DNA of 64,000 nucleotides from Epiperipatus broadwayi (taxonomy: Eukaryota > Onychophora > Udeonychophora > Euonychophora > Peripatidae). A program made the translations under genes and the position numbers. The DNA lies in assembly GCA_028023455.1 (NCBI GenBank), contig JAQFVV010006203.1:14298348-14362347 (forward strand), in the 5' to 3' direction. The notes under the pieces are model-generated. The model ran no database searches. It saw only the letters and a program-made list of their open reading frames with translations, and had not been told where the DNA came from. Below, piece after piece: positions 1-13,320 of this stretch; the first letter of the stretch is position 1, and each line of letters opens with the position of its first letter.

Positions 1-2584
1 GTTTTAGATAAAAATTCTATAAAATTTTAAAAGGCATTAGTTTGCTGAAAATATGATTAATAACAGCAAGTATAATAAAAGAATATGTCAGATATCTTTT
101 CTTGATACTAAAAATATATAGTCCATAAACTATGTCAATGACAGTTGCAATACCGATTTATAGAACATAAAACTTAGATAAACTATATGGAAAAAAATGC
201 AGTAATAGCGAGAAGTAAGATTTTTTTATCATTAATTACATAATTCACTGGATTATAGGCTGTATTTAATACTTATAATTTTAAAAGCAATAACTAATTA
301 AGGTGCCAAAACTATCTTTAAATGGCCATTTCAGGACAAAAAACGCTTCAACATCCACTCACAAAGGCACAATAAAAAGAAAGTATTACCAGGTTCATAG
401 ACTGATGGATGTTGAGTGTTTGAGTTTTGCTTTCAGGCTAAGAATAGCTAGATATACCATTCACCAACAATCATCTATCTGAAACAAAACTCAAGCCTGA
501 TTAAAACATGAAAAAAATTACAAATTTATCTAAATATTAAACCCATGCCATACGGCATAGTACATGAACATGCTATTACTGCATCACAAAAATCTAAAAC
601 AAATTTTATTTATTTAAAATTACTACAGTCGATTCCTAGTTGGTCATTCAAAACAACTGCTAAAAACACAAACAACTGGCAAAAAAGTATGATTCCCAAT
701 TACAGCCATACTTGAATTAGAAAATAGAAACTAGAATATTAAAGTATGCTTTTATGACTATTTTTCATAACAATCTCTGAGCGGTGAAGAATCTGCTCCA
801 TCTTACATTGAGAAGTGTCATAATAAATATTTAGTTTTGGATTTATCAACTACTTATGGCCAGCATTCCAAAAACTTAATTTCTTCTATATAAAATGTTC
901 AGAAATGAGATGTATTAAGCACACCCTTCCCTGTAACCAAAGCTCTTTGTAAAAAATCTGATAGATTGTTACTAAGGCAATGTCTTTTACATTCTCCATT
1001 CCTATCCCAGATTTGCTTTCACAATTCTCTCTTTCTATATATATTTTCCCAGAAATTATTGCAGAATATGGTGTTCATACCTAATGTCTGTTCCTCCTCC
1101 AAAAAATTATCTAAAGTTTTCTCACATATAACATTACTGACTTTTTTTCGTACACTTTTACCAAATAGTTATGAATTTCAATGAGAACATGTGCAGTCTA
1201 TTAAAACAAAAAAAATATTTCACATCTTTTCAGAGAACTATATGTCAAATCACATTTTTGTTTCAAACAGAAATAATTAATTAACTTCTTATATTGAGAA
1301 CTTTTTCCTTTCAATCAGCATTGATGGACATGAAGATTTATGTTTTTTTATCATATCTCTGATTTAACAATTAATGAATCCACCTGCTACATCTATTAGA
1401 TTTCAGATATAAATAAAGCTTAAAAATTTTGTTTAAGACAGCTAATGATTTCTAAAGTTTAAATTTTTTTTTTCAGATAGGTATCCAAAATATCTTAACA
1501 GTTAATAGATTTCTAACTATTCTTATTTGGAGAATAAAGATCAGCAAGATAATAATAATTGATCAATGAGTGTTTTTCCATTTTTACATAACTAAACATG
1601 AATATAAACTGGTGATAAGGATGCTAGACACCTATAGGTTCTGAAACCATAATTTACTTTCATGTTTGATTATATTAATGGGAATTTTCCAATGCAGTTA
1701 TACATGTGTGTATGTAGTATTTGCATGAACTGTGTAAATCATATACACATATACTGCTTGAAAGGGATTACACTGACATATACTGCTTCAGAGAGATAAC
1801 ACTATCTTTGGATAAAATAATGCAAATCAAATAAAACTCGTCGAATAATTGAAAAATCATGTGATAAACAACCATCTTTAATTTTCAAGGCAAAATATTT
1901 TTAAACACATAAACAAGATAGCATGATAGTCAGTACCTTGTGGAACCATAACAATGTGTAATGCATTCTGAATAATGATGTCATAAGGAAAGATGAAAAT
2001 TTTAATATATATAATTGAATGGCTTCTTACTTAAAAATTCCTAACAACTTTGAGTGTGGAAAATGACAAAGCTGGAGCTACGATCCAAATACTTGATATT
2101 CTACTACAGTTCTGCTTATAATATTCTCAATGGATTAGGTCATGTGCATCAGAAATAAATGGCAGTCATAAAAATAGCATTCTACATACTAAGTAAGTGT
2201 TAAACTTAAGATTGTATTCTTCTTACTGCCATACATCTTGCTATCTTCTGAACTTGCAAAATGCACAATGGAGATGCTAGAAATTCTAACGTTCATCTGC
2301 CAATCTTGGTTTACTTTTAAACTTTAGAAGATGCTCATTATCATGCATCCAGGAAGTTTATCTAACACTTTCACAGAATATTTTAGTTCAACCAATTTTT
2401 ATCATATGGCCTAGAACTCAATATCAGAAATTTATTGAATACTCAGAGAAGGTTGACACAAAATATTCAAATCAATCATGCAATATTCGAAACAAAAATT
2501 TAAATAATGTTCATACAAATAAATCTTGAAATGTTCTACATAAATTAAAAAATAAATAAATCAAAATATATAAAATTAATTTAC
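1..2584. other. Intronic or 3' sequence with no recognised gene
   Basis: This is very AT-rich sequence after the last recognised MYO19 exon on the minus strand. I looked for an IQ-motif exon in phase 0 on the minus strand and found none with convincing IQxxxRGxxxR residues and splice sites. Short reading frames, such as 966-1184 on the plus strand, have low-complexity composition and match nothing I know. Nothing else is supported. Confidence 0.5.
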
Positions 2585-2718
2585 TTGTTTATCAGTTAAA
2601 AATATTCTGGATTTTCCAAAGAACACTTTATTTTCTTCATCTAGAATACAATTAGGTCCCAAAACTAATAGAGTTAAAGTAGTAACTAATTTACGTAAAT
2701 GCTCATTGTGGGAAAGAC
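2585..2718 (-). CDS. MYO19: Myosin XIX motor exon H: converter (last recognised exon)
   Basis: This 134-bp exon has two bases plus 44 codons. It reads LSHNEHLRKLVTTLTLLVLG, then ENKVFFGKSRIFLTDKQ. FGKSRIFLTD corresponds to human MYO19 CGRTKVFMTD, the conserved GKTKVF motif at the end of the converter, before the IQ motifs. The acceptor AG is at 2720-2719. The donor GTAAAT begins at 2584, followed by an in-frame stop two codons later, so the exon must splice. The remaining IQ and membrane-binding tail exons were not recognised in 1-2584. Confidence 0.87.
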
Positions 2719-3219
2719 CTAAAAAAAAAGTGTAAGTTTGCTATGAACAAATACATTTTAAAAATAAAAAATAATTATATAAATAATAAAGTCTCATAAT
2801 ATAGTGATTAACACATTCGTCTATCACATTTATGGCTAAAGTTTTAAATCCAGATGATGCTTAAACATTTTTTCAATTAATTAAGATTTTCAAAAAAGTG
2901 TGTGATTTATTTTCAAGTAACTGGCTTTTTAGGTAATGCAGCTAGTTAGTTATTCATTAGTAAATAGTTATCTATTTCTCAATGAAGACTGGCATAAACA
3001 TTTCATAATAAACAAGCATATTACCTAAAATTATTTTATGGAAGATTTGCAATGCAAATCATTGTACACCATATATTTATTGTAATCTATCTATCAGAAA
3101 TCACAAAAAAAATTTGAATTATGTCATGGAATTTTACTTGAAATGTGGCCATTATTATAATCAGGCTTTATATGCCATTGCAAGCATATGACTGTACCAT
3201 ATATATATAAATTATTATT

Positions 3220-3850
3220 TTTGGGCTAAACCGTGTTATTTTCCATTACATACCGATATTTCGATACTAGCATCTACCATTGTCAAGGTTAACTTTTGAA
3301 AAAAAAAAATCGTTAGATCTCAGACAATAATGTGGTTGAGTGCAAAATGAGATTCAACTTGAAATAGTTCAGCATTCAAAATATGAGGCTTATCAAAATG
3401 TTTATTTCCCTCAGTTTTTTCACCTATTAATTTTAAGTTAATATTAGAAGACAGAAACTCTCTTTTAACACCTTGATGGAAATAATTTAAATAAGATTTA
3501 ATATGTAAACAAGGGGAATAAATTACCCTTCCCCAGGCTATGAATTAAAGATCTCTAAATGTTGAATAAAGGATCAAGAATAGAATGAATCTACATATTC
3601 TTGGAGTTCTGATGTTGATAAGTATACTTTTGTCAACACTGTCAGCCAGATAGAATATGGCATGTAAAAGTTATTAAACTCATAATCAATTTTATAAGGA
3701 TGGAGACAAAGATATGTTTTTAAACATTAGAGCTCCAAGAATAGATGGATTCATTCTATTCTTGATTTTTTGTTCAACATTTAGTGCTTTTAAGTCACAG
3801 CTTAGGGAAGGGTGATTTACTCCTTTTGTTTACATATACATCGAATTATG
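3220..3850. mobile_element. Fold-back (inverted-repeat) element
   Basis: Sequence at about 3500-3625 (AAGAATAGAATGAATCTAC, then TATTCTTGGAG) returns in inverted form at about 3730-3845 (CTCCAAGAATAGATGG, then TTCATTCTATTCTTGA). Both arms end in a TTTGTTTACATAT-like sequence. The left part, 3220-3300, carries CCATTGTCAAGGTTAA, shared with the fold-back at 27530-27960, so the two are probably related. There is no coding potential. Ends and target duplication are not defined. Confidence 0.55.
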
Positions 3851-4163
3851 TTTAATTTAAAGTTTATATATATATTAACTGAAGAGAATAATAAAATGTA
3901 ATTAAAAGAAACTTATTTATTTAAGTATTATTTATTTGTTTATTACTTTAAAACAAAAGAAATTACTTCTATATTACACTAATTTTAGCAATGTTTAATT
4001 TTATTAATTAATCTTGACATTTAGACTGTCCAACAATCTTCTTCAAAGACCATTTTCTTTCCTCGGTAGTTTAACATAAATAACATTGCTATAATTAGGC
4101 ATAAAAAAGTAATTCACTTAATATTGAATAAAATACAATATTAAAGAAGAGTATTGTTTAAAT

Positions 4164-4855
4164 CAGGGATTGTGAAAATTTTTGAGTTAGAAAGCCATTT
4201 TGACCAAAAAAACATAGAAAAATTAAAATTTAGAAAGCCACAACTTGAAATCAATTTCATTCATTATTTATAAATTAAGTGTTGCATGTACAAGATTAGA
4301 ACAACTCTTAAGCTTGCATTTTTTTGTGGGGGAAACAAAAAAAAAATTTTTTTCTGTAAATTTTACTTTTAATTATAACTTTTTTCCCTAAATTTCTAGT
4401 AAATACAAAAAATTTGCATTATATAATTTTATGAATGAAAAAAATCATTTACATAAATATGAAGATATAATGTTAATATTCAAATTTACTAAGGTCGCTT
4501 TTAAACTACTATGTTCTCAGCCAACTTATTCAAATTTGGAGTATATTTGAATAATAATAAAGCCTTCAGACTTGAATCAATAAGCCTGCTCCTATGTTTA
4601 TCTTTAACATAATTCATTGAAAAAAACATAATGCACGATATGCTATTTTAAATTTAAACCATTCGCAATTGTCACAATAATTTATACATTTGTGTTAATT
4701 ATATTAATTAAATTATAATAAAGTTAATACAATTAGTTACAAATTATATATAAATAAAATATTTTATATATTGAATTTTTAATAAAATTTATATATATAT
4801 TATCCAAAAAAAGAGAGACACTTTTTCTACTGAAGCTTCTGGTTTCCGATCCCTG
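4164..4855. mobile_element. hAT-type MITE with 8-bp target duplication
   Basis: The element begins CAGGGATTGTGAAAA and ends with the inverse of CAGGGATCGGAAACC. It is flanked by a perfect 8-bp direct repeat, GTTTAAAT, at 4156-4163 and 4856-4863. CAGGGAT-type termini and 8-bp duplications are typical of hAT transposons. At 692 bp, with no transposase frame, it is non-autonomous. It lies 135 bp downstream of MYO19 exon G. Confidence 0.85.
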
Positions 4856-4990
4856 GTTTAAATAATAAGTTTAAAATACAATAAAAATTAATTTAACAAT
4901 TATTAATATATTTTTTTAAAAAACATTTAACTTAAATAGGATTCTATTTATTAATCACTTCATTTTTAAATTATCAGTAATATAAAATAC

Positions 4991-5184
4991 CAGTGCGTCT
5001 TCTCAATACTGTAATAGGTGTATTTGTGACAGGAAGATATAAAGACACTTCTAGCTTTTGAAGAAGATTTGTTGAAATCGGATTTTCATTTTCATCAAAT
5101 TTCCATCCAAATAAATCAGTTTTCTTTAATAAATTACAATAAAAAAAAACTGAATAGTGTTGAACATAATCTTTGTAGCACATC
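4991..5184 (-). CDS. MYO19: Myosin XIX motor exon G: SH1 to converter linker
   Basis: This 194-bp exon completes the Lys of GYPTK and reads MCYKDYVQHYSVF. It then continues through a poorly conserved section (NLLKKTDLFGWKFDENENP, LEVSLYLPV) to VLRRRT and the first base of a Gly codon. MYO19 of other animals also has a variable insert between the FxERY motif and the converter (HRNFVERYKLL in human). The donor was placed at GTATTT (4990-4989) because its phase makes GGT with the next exon. Reading on past it gives only five codons to a stop. The acceptor AG is at 5186-5185. Confidence 0.85.
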
Positions 5185-5262
5185 CTGCAAATAAAAAGAT
5201 ATACATAATTTTAGTAATAACCTTTCCATACTCTGCCATTCTAAATATTAATGTAAAACAAT

Positions 5263-5346
5263 ACTCATACAGAGTTTAAATATAAAAATTTAACAACTTG
5301 GTACAATAAATATTGTTAAAATTTTATATTTAAATTCTGTATGAGT
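5263..5346. repeat. AT-rich inverted repeat (hairpin)
   Basis: Arms of about 34 bp (ACTCATACAGAGTTTAAATA and its near-exact inverse) surround a loop of about 16 bases. There is no gene in it. It may be a small MITE or a slipped palindrome. Confidence 0.75.
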
Positions 5347-6199
5347 GTAATTTTAGTAACATATATTTGTTGTATTGTTAAATGATATAATATTACATTA
5401 AAATTAATCATAAATTACAATTAATTATAATATGAACAGCCTCACTAAATTAATTCACTCAATTTACTCAACAAAGTAAACTTATCTTTATTTATGATAT
5501 GGATTCAGTGAAATGCAGAAGTAATCCTGTTTTTGATTTGTTGTGCAAATAACAGTTAATTACTCTCAAATTCCCGCTGTGATTAATTCATTACAACAAT
5601 ATATAAGGATTGGGTTTTCCCAAAGGAATTCACTCTGCTCATAGATGATAATGAGAGGATGTTCCATGATAGTGATAATGACTGAAGATCATAAACTAGT
5701 ATATGATATTACAGTCAATACCTACTGCATATGGTAATAATTGATAGTATGAACGTAAATATGATACAGAAGGAACAACAATAGATCACTATAGAACATC
5801 ATATATTAAAGCTGTGCATATATATATATATATGCTGGCTTCACCATTCCCTGTGGATTAACTAAGACCCTAAGTCCAACCACAGTGAATGTATGTTTCT
5901 TTTTCAAACTAAATTTATCGTTTTCTCAAATAGTTGCCTAAATTAAAGAAGGAATTGTGTTAAAGAGAAAAGATTTAATAAAATAAAATATAGAAAGTTA
6001 AAATTATATTTGCAACTATTTTTAAAATATATTTGGTAGAATTCGATAAGATAAAAATTTTCTTAATTAAACAGAATCCATTAGGAAAAGGAATTAATTA
6101 ATAAAACATTTTTCTGAATTAGATAAAATAATAGATAACAGAAAAAATTTGAAACAATGGGCATGATTCGCTACTAATTAGCAGATTAAAAACATAATG

Positions 6200-8450
6200 G
6201 AAAAAAGGGTATAAATAAAGAACTTTTCTTTTGTTCTTGGTCTTATGCTTGCGGGTAACCTGTGCTGAAGGTCAGAGAGAAATCTTAAGAATTTTGTTGG
6301 AAGAAATTTTGCTGAGAAATTAGACAATATAGCGAACTCTTGCTTGCTGTACTTACTTCAAGCTGCACTTTATTCTTTCGGCATATAAATAAAAATCCAG
6401 AAATGTGTTGCTCTGCAAAAATGCGGGGGTAACCTCTTTGCCTTCGCTCTCCTGAGCCATTCCTGAGGCCGGAGTTCTAATCATGTAAGCCAGTCAGAGA
6501 ATTAAAGTGCTTGCCCTGTATCCGTGAATATCTGCCCTCAAAACATGGAAAAACAAATTTGAAGAACTGGGAAGACCTGCGGGAAACATCTAATGAACTT
6601 ATCTTGACCCACCCCATCTAGTTACCGGTAACGTTACCATAAATTAACAAAAAAATCTCTTTGTAATTTACAAATTCACTCTAGCTAGAATTATGTTTTT
6701 ATATATATATATGTTTTTTTTAAATCTATGTGTTCATATCTTGTCAAATTATATTTCATTAATTGCTTTCTTTTCTTTTTTTTTTATATCGTAATGGGAG
6801 GGGTTATTATATATAATGGCGGCCATAGTTCTTATTAATTTAATTGAAAAATACTTTGTTTAACTTTCCGCCGTTATACTCCAGTAGTTTAAGTTATTTA
6901 TTTTATATAGATATTTTGGAAAGAAAAGGAAGCAAATCATAGAAAGTGCAAAACTCTATTTTTAAAATCAAGATTTAATTGCTAAATATTCTATTAGAAA
7001 ACTTTCAAGATTTTAATTTGATTTTTTTTGTATATATATATAAAAGAAAGATCCTTATCAAATGCCTTTATATTTTCGTCAATGAAGGGTTACAAATTTA
7101 AAGTTATATTTTAAAGAACGTGAAATAAAACGTTCACATTTATATTTTAGTAATAAGAGAGAATACATTTTGACAATATGTACATGTATTAAAAATTATT
7201 AAATCGCATTGGCTCTGTGATGGGTCGGTTAAACTTGAACTAAATCAATAAAAATATCCACCCATGTGTTTTTTTTTTAGTAATTCAAATTTTATAAAGG
7301 TGAAATTACTAATCTTTTGCGGATTTTTCAGTGGTAGTTGAGCTTTCCTTAATATATATATTTTGCAGAGGGTTTCTTTTTAAATTTAAAGGTCGTTGAG
7401 CGTATTTATATAGTATCGTGCCTCGGGTGATCTACTGGGCCGCTCAGCATATATGACAGTGCTTCTTTTTGCCAAGTTCGCTTAGGTTAACATACCTACA
7501 TTTGGATCTTCTTAAAATAAATAAAATGTTTTGAATCTCATGTCGATCTCAGTCCCATTCAATGTACGTAACTGGACATAAGCAATAAAACTCCGATCCT
7601 GAATCCGGGTCATGCGTTTAGCGAACGGGTTCCATTTTTCTCTCTAACCTAGCTTAGAGACAGAGAGCTATCCGGTCTTGTGTTAACCTCTTGGTAACTG
7701 TTATGTCTAGAGCCTCACAGCCCACTGTATGCTATCGCCTTTGTGCATGGTCTTGTATATTTATATTTATTAGGAAATCTTTCTCAAAATCTCATCGAAA
7801 TGCTTCAATTATAGCTGGAAATTCCTGCTGGGGGTTACTTACTCATTTTCTTTAATCATAAGCAGGGCTATGATTCAAACCGGTCCAAAGTGTTTAGTTG
7901 AGTTTGACCACCTATTTAATTCCATGTTCCCCATCCATAGAGTTAATGAATCATCTTTCTCTCTCTCTTGATTTCTTTTACGTAACACTTCCATTGGCTG
8001 GAATATTTTAAAGAAGAAATTATAATGTAAAATTTTGTCTGTTCTTATCATTACGATCAATGGATCTTTCATATGTGTCTATCCGGTTGCAGTGAAAATA
8101 GCCTGCGACACTATTAATAAAGCATTGTATGAATTCTTTTAATGTAAATAATAAAAGTTTCTGTTATCTTTCATTCACTATAAATAAAACCACTTAGTAT
8201 TGTTTTCTTTTGCGACATACGTATGTACATCTGATCATTATATATGTAAAAATTCCTTTTCGTGGTCTCTTCTCTCCCTGACCACCGGGCATATATTACG
8301 ATTAAATTCTAGTGAGGTTTGGGGAGTAAGTCGCTTAGTAGCAATCTAGAGGAGTAGGTGGGGTTCGAACCCCTCTATCTGCATCTCTAGGTTAGGTTAA
8401 AGCAGTTCTACTTTTCTTACCGTCACAATATCAATGATTATTATATCCTA
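6200..8450. other. CpG-richer block in the large intron, unclassified
   Basis: This stretch has visibly more G+C and many CpG sites (CGGGTAACC, GGCCGGAG, TTACCGGTAACG, GGGTTCGAACCCC) than its surroundings. It includes TATAAATAAA and AATAAA-like strings near 6210 and 6390. I found no coherent reading frame; the 65-codon frame at 7875-8072 (minus) matches nothing I know. It could be a solo LTR or other decayed insertion, or an unmethylated regulatory block. Confidence 0.35.
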
Positions 8451-9959
8451 CATACAGGCAAACAAAATTAGTGTCTGCATGGGCAAATAACCTTGGGCTT
8501 ACAGAGATGCTTATTACCAGCCCTTCTTATGATAGAAATGAACTTGTATTATTGTATAGCTAAAATGGTCTCACAAATATTATGAAATATTTATTATTTA
8601 AGTAATAGATATAAGTTAAAGGCTTACAATATACAAACATTTTGTCTTTATTTGAATTAAAGGGATTTAAAGTATTCCTATCCATACTTAATGTATTTAA
8701 TATTATGTATTTTTAAACAAAAAGGTACACAATTTTATATTTTTTGAAATGAAATGCATCATTGCATTTGAATATGTATATTAAGTTACAGGATGAATGC
8801 TTTCACTCTAATGAAGCTGAGAAATTGATCATTTAACTGATGAAACATGTATCCTGTAAGTATCTGTATTGTTTTTTTATGATATTACAATTGCTGGTAA
8901 TATTATAGCATTAATTTAACATTGCTCTACAGACAACAGTATATATATTTGTCATTATTTATATTTCTAAAAGAATAAGCAAGATTTTTTCCTAAAAGTG
9001 TTAACATTGTCATAGTTGATATTATAACAATAAATGTTAACTTTCTATCTTCTGAATTTTGTTACTATCTCAATAAAATTTATTACTGTTAGTATAGTTC
9101 CCAATATGATATTTTTACAATTTTTATAAGCCCATAAAAATTAATTTTAAATCATAACAATGATAAAATATAAAAATGTGTGTAATTTCCTTGCATTAGT
9201 GGGATTTTTTTTATATAGTTTTCAGGGCAATCTAGTATAGTGGCTCCATGCAGGGTTGACAATTTAATGAATACTCAACTATTTCCACCACAATAGTGGG
9301 TAATAAATTTCAGAATAGAGTTGACTTCCAACCATTTCACAAAGTGATGGATAGTGAAAAAACTTTATATTATGAAGTTAGGTATGATATAAGCAAAGAA
9401 AACTATGAATAAGCAGTCTCAGACCACCATATACCAATATTAATCAGAGTAATGAGATAGCTTTGTGTAAACTAGTTCTATACAACTGATGGAATATGGC
9501 AGCTTATTCATTGCTATTTCTAAGGCAATCTCTTGCTGCTGGGGAACATTCTCACAAGAAGGTAGAAGATAAATCCTACTCTATCAGGATTAAGATCAAC
9601 ACTGGAATTGGAAAATAGAATATTATTACTAGATGGCAAATGAAACATGCCAATAGCAGAAAACAAAACTAGCAAGTGGAAGAATCTGTAATCAAAGGTT
9701 ATTAGCATCAACTTAGTCAAGAGATTATGTGCGCAGAGAAAGTTTAAGGAATTATGCTGCAATTTTTATAGCAATAAAATTAGCACAAAGTCTGGGAAAA
9801 TTACCTCTCTGTCAATCAGTAAGTCATTCACAGGACTGAAAAAAATGTTTCAGGTTCTTCTTGGTCATTATCTAATGAAATCCCTGCAAGATTTGGAACT
9901 TGATATGAGAAATCTTTTAAAATAGTGTGGAATGCTTGAAAATTTGAAGAAAGAGATGG

Positions 9960-12500
9960 AAAAATTGAGATGAATGTATTTGGAGTAATGAATAGAATGA
10001 TTTACTCAAAAGATCAAGAAGAATTAGTAGGTGTCTGTTGTGTTTTTGATAGAAATATGGGACAAAGAATTAAAGGGATAAGGGGGTATAGTGCAAAGAA
10101 TAATCATGATAAAAATATATTTAAATTTAAGGAATATGGCATTATTTCAGATAATTATGTCAACATTAAATTATACAAATGAATAATTTGAGGAAATATA
10201 TGAGCAGATTGAAGATGTATTTATGAGGATAAAAGATCAAGAAAATTTTATTATTATGAAAGATTGCTATGCTATGGTTGGTATGGAAAGAGAAGAAAAA
10301 ACAATGGGAAATTTTGGCCTTGGTGTAAGAAATGAAAAAAGAGAAAGATACAATGAATTTTGTGGTAGTCATAATTTTATTATTGCAAACATCATTTTTG
10401 AACAATTATATACCAGGTGATAGTGGACATTTATCAATTGGATTACATTTTAATTCAAATAGTTTTCATAAACAGATTAAATTGTGTAATAATTACCCAG
10501 GCATGAATTGACTCTGATGACATCCTGATTGTGATGACAAACTATGACATGAATCTTAAAAAACCCAAATATAAACCTAGGATTAAAATAAAATGGAATT
10601 TGATCAAAGTAAAATCAGATAGAGACTTGGCTAACTTCAGAAACAAAAAAAACGAGGATAAACTTTTGTCTGATAAGAAACTAGATAATATTAATATAAA
10701 TGAAAAATACAAAATAATAATAAAAATAAATTATTTAAGAAGCAGAAAAGTGCCTTGGAGGAAAAAAAAACATTATGCAAACCATGAATAACAAAAGCAA
10801 TTCCAAATATAAAGATAAAAGAGAGCCAATATAAAAAAGCAAATGAGTAAGAGGATTATAAAAGATATGGGAACTGCATTAACAGAAAGGTATAAAGGCA
10901 AAGGTACAGTAGATAGATGATTCTTGTAGAAAGATTAATGAAAGTATGAAAAGAGGAATCAGAAAAGGCATATAATGATATTTGAAGACAATTTGTAGTT
11001 AGAAAGAAAGCAATGAGTACAATTAGAAACATATATAAATTTTAGTTAATAAAAATGAAATTGAAGAATGATCACATGAGTATACAGAAGAATTATATGG
11101 GGAAATGAAATGGATAACTTAATTGAGAAAGAATTTAAAATAGATTATAATGCATTGAAGCTGAAGAAATCAATAGGAATAGATGCAATTTCAATTGAGA
11201 TTTTGAAAAAAAATAAAATAATAGTAACCCCAACCCCTCAAACAAATCCAAACAATATGAAGTAAACTTTTGAGTTTGCTTCTACATACTTTAAAAATTT
11301 TGATTAGAATTATTTAATAACAAATTAAAATAAGAATGAAAAAAAATTGTTAAATAATCAGTTTGGTATTAGGAGAAATAAAAGTATTCACAAACCAAAT
11401 TCTAAGCCTTTGAAAATCAAATGAGTAGAGAAATAGTCATAGTTTTTATTGATATAGAAAAGTCATTTGATACTGCAGACTATAGTATAATGTTCAAAGC
11501 ATTAAAGAAATATGAAAATAGATTTTAGAAACAGAAGATTAATATATCATCTATACAAGAATCAAATTGTGATTATTGATAAAAGAAAGTAATAGGGTTA
11601 GAATAAAAGGTGGCATAAAAAAGATGATGATCCGTTACCTTTGCATTTCAATCTTTATATTAAAAAAGTCATGAAAAAATTTAATGATAATATAAAGGAC
11701 AATTTGAAAATAAATGGGAAACATGTAATACTATATGCTTTCGCTGACAATATGGTTTTTATATCAGAGAATGAATTTGCTCTATAGTTCATATAAAATA
11801 AACAGTTTATTTAAAGGTGCAATGTGAAAATTAATGAAAAAAAAACACAAAAGTAATGAAATGTTCTAAAAAGAGGGAAAAAAGCTAGAATATATCACAA
11901 CTTTTAAATCCTTGATACACTTAATAACATTACATAGAAAAAATAACAAAAATTAAAATTATACAAATAAAAGCTTTTAACAAAACACAAAAATGAGTAA
12001 TATCTAAAAATATTGTTTTCATAAATAAAAAAAAACACTTCATCATTATAATGATAAAAAACATGGATATTGCATGTCTCCAAAATTTCAAATAAAGAGT
12101 CTTTGAAAAAAGGTATTTATATCACACAATGAAGATACCATGGACAAAGTGGATGAAAAATAAAAGAAGGGTTTAATTTGATTGGAAAAGATAGAAACAT
12201 TTTTCAGATTATTATTCCAAGAAGAAATAGTATGTTTGATTACTTGAGGAAATATTTAAAAAGGCATAAATTGTTGATGGAGAGAATGATGGAAGGTAAT
12301 CCAGCAAGGATAAGACCTAGGATGGGATAATATATCAATGCAGTTAGAAAAAATGATTTTAATAGATTTGTAAAAGATCTGGTGATGAAGAAAAAAATGA
12401 AGAACTATATTACCAACCAATTAAAAGTCAATAAAAGGATGAAAAATGAGGATAATGAATATGGAAATATTAACAAGCAATGTAGAACATTTAACTATAT
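9960..12500 (+). pseudogene. Decayed RTE-like non-LTR retrotransposon
   Basis: Broken frames on the plus strand spell an endonuclease followed by a reverse transcriptase. At 10223-10420 the translation contains GNFGLGVRNEKRERYNEFCG then NFIIANIIFEQ, the late part of an apurinic-type endonuclease seen in many RTE/BovB-like elements. At about 11425-11530 it reads VFIDIEKSFDTADYSIMFKA (RT motif A). At about 11640-11790 it reads PLHFNLYIKKVMKK and YAFADNMVFISENE (motifs B and C). Near 12290, EGNPARIRPRMG matches the C-terminal region of such proteins. Many stops and frameshifts, and FADN in place of FADD at the catalytic site, show it is dead. The 5' end may reach back to about 9200. Confidence 0.8.
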
Positions 12501-13320
12501 AAGAACTATGAAAATTATTATTGTAATATTTTGCAAGTGTTATCCATAATCAATTTGAAGACCTTAATTCTTTTTTTTTGGTTGGTTTAAATGTTTATTT
12601 TCTTTAGTGAATATAAAAAAACTAAAATTCAATTCGGTATCAAATCAAAGATTTTTTATGCTCTTATGCACAGTAAAATCATCAAGAAAAAATAAATTTT
12701 ATACAATGGCTTTCGAAACCCTTTTTAAAAAATACAAGATAAAAAAAGTGGCATAAATGAAGAGAATGGCAAAGAAAGAGCTTTAGTATGCTTATTAAAG
12801 TGAGAAGTGTCAATATTATATTTACTATATTCTAATACAATTACACCTATTTTTACATAATACTCTTCATTTATAGATATTGTCTTTATGATTGTTATAT
12901 TTTAATATAACTTATACATCATTAGTTCATTACAATAGAAGAAATTGGAGCATATGTACTGCATATTATAATGGATATGAACCCCCCTCCCCCCTATATG
13001 ATAGGCCATAGTCATCTGTTCACAAAAAGTAAAAGATAAAAAGTCTATGAATTATCAGTCTAACTAAAGTTATAGCTAGGAACAAAACACATTGGTGTTT
13101 ATTCCACTTGCCAATTAGCTTCAGATATGTTGCAGGAAAGATCTACTGTTTGTAAAATCTCATCTGGAGATTTTTTATGGGTAGTAAACTACAATTATTT
13201 TTTTTTTTATATTTTACTACTTTTGATAAAAAGCTTTTGTAAACCCAGTCATATATAGATATTATCAAAAATGATATATATAAAATACATCATAGTTTTT
13301 ATATGTTGACCTATTGCTAT

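Larger units (their letters stand above)
2719..4990 (-). other. MYO19: MYO19 intron between exons G and H
   Basis: This 2.3-kb GT-AG intron holds an inverted-repeat element (about 3220-3850) and a hAT-type MITE (4164-4855). A degenerate CTGAAGA-type motif lies near 4020-4055 (minus). The rest is AT-rich sequence without recognisable features. Confidence 0.8.

Noticed and set aside
1-2584. IQ-motif or tail exons of MYO19
   Set aside because: No minus-strand frame showed IQ residues with matching splice sites in the required phase. A frame near 790-850 (KMEQILHR) lacks an acceptor.
7875-8072. 65-codon minus-strand frame (MKDPLIVMIRTDK)
   Set aside because: No domain, no splice context; chance frame in a CpG-richer block.
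8340-8400. GGGGTTCGAACCCC as a tRNA T-arm
   Set aside because: It is a perfect palindrome without a D-arm or acceptor stem at proper spacing.
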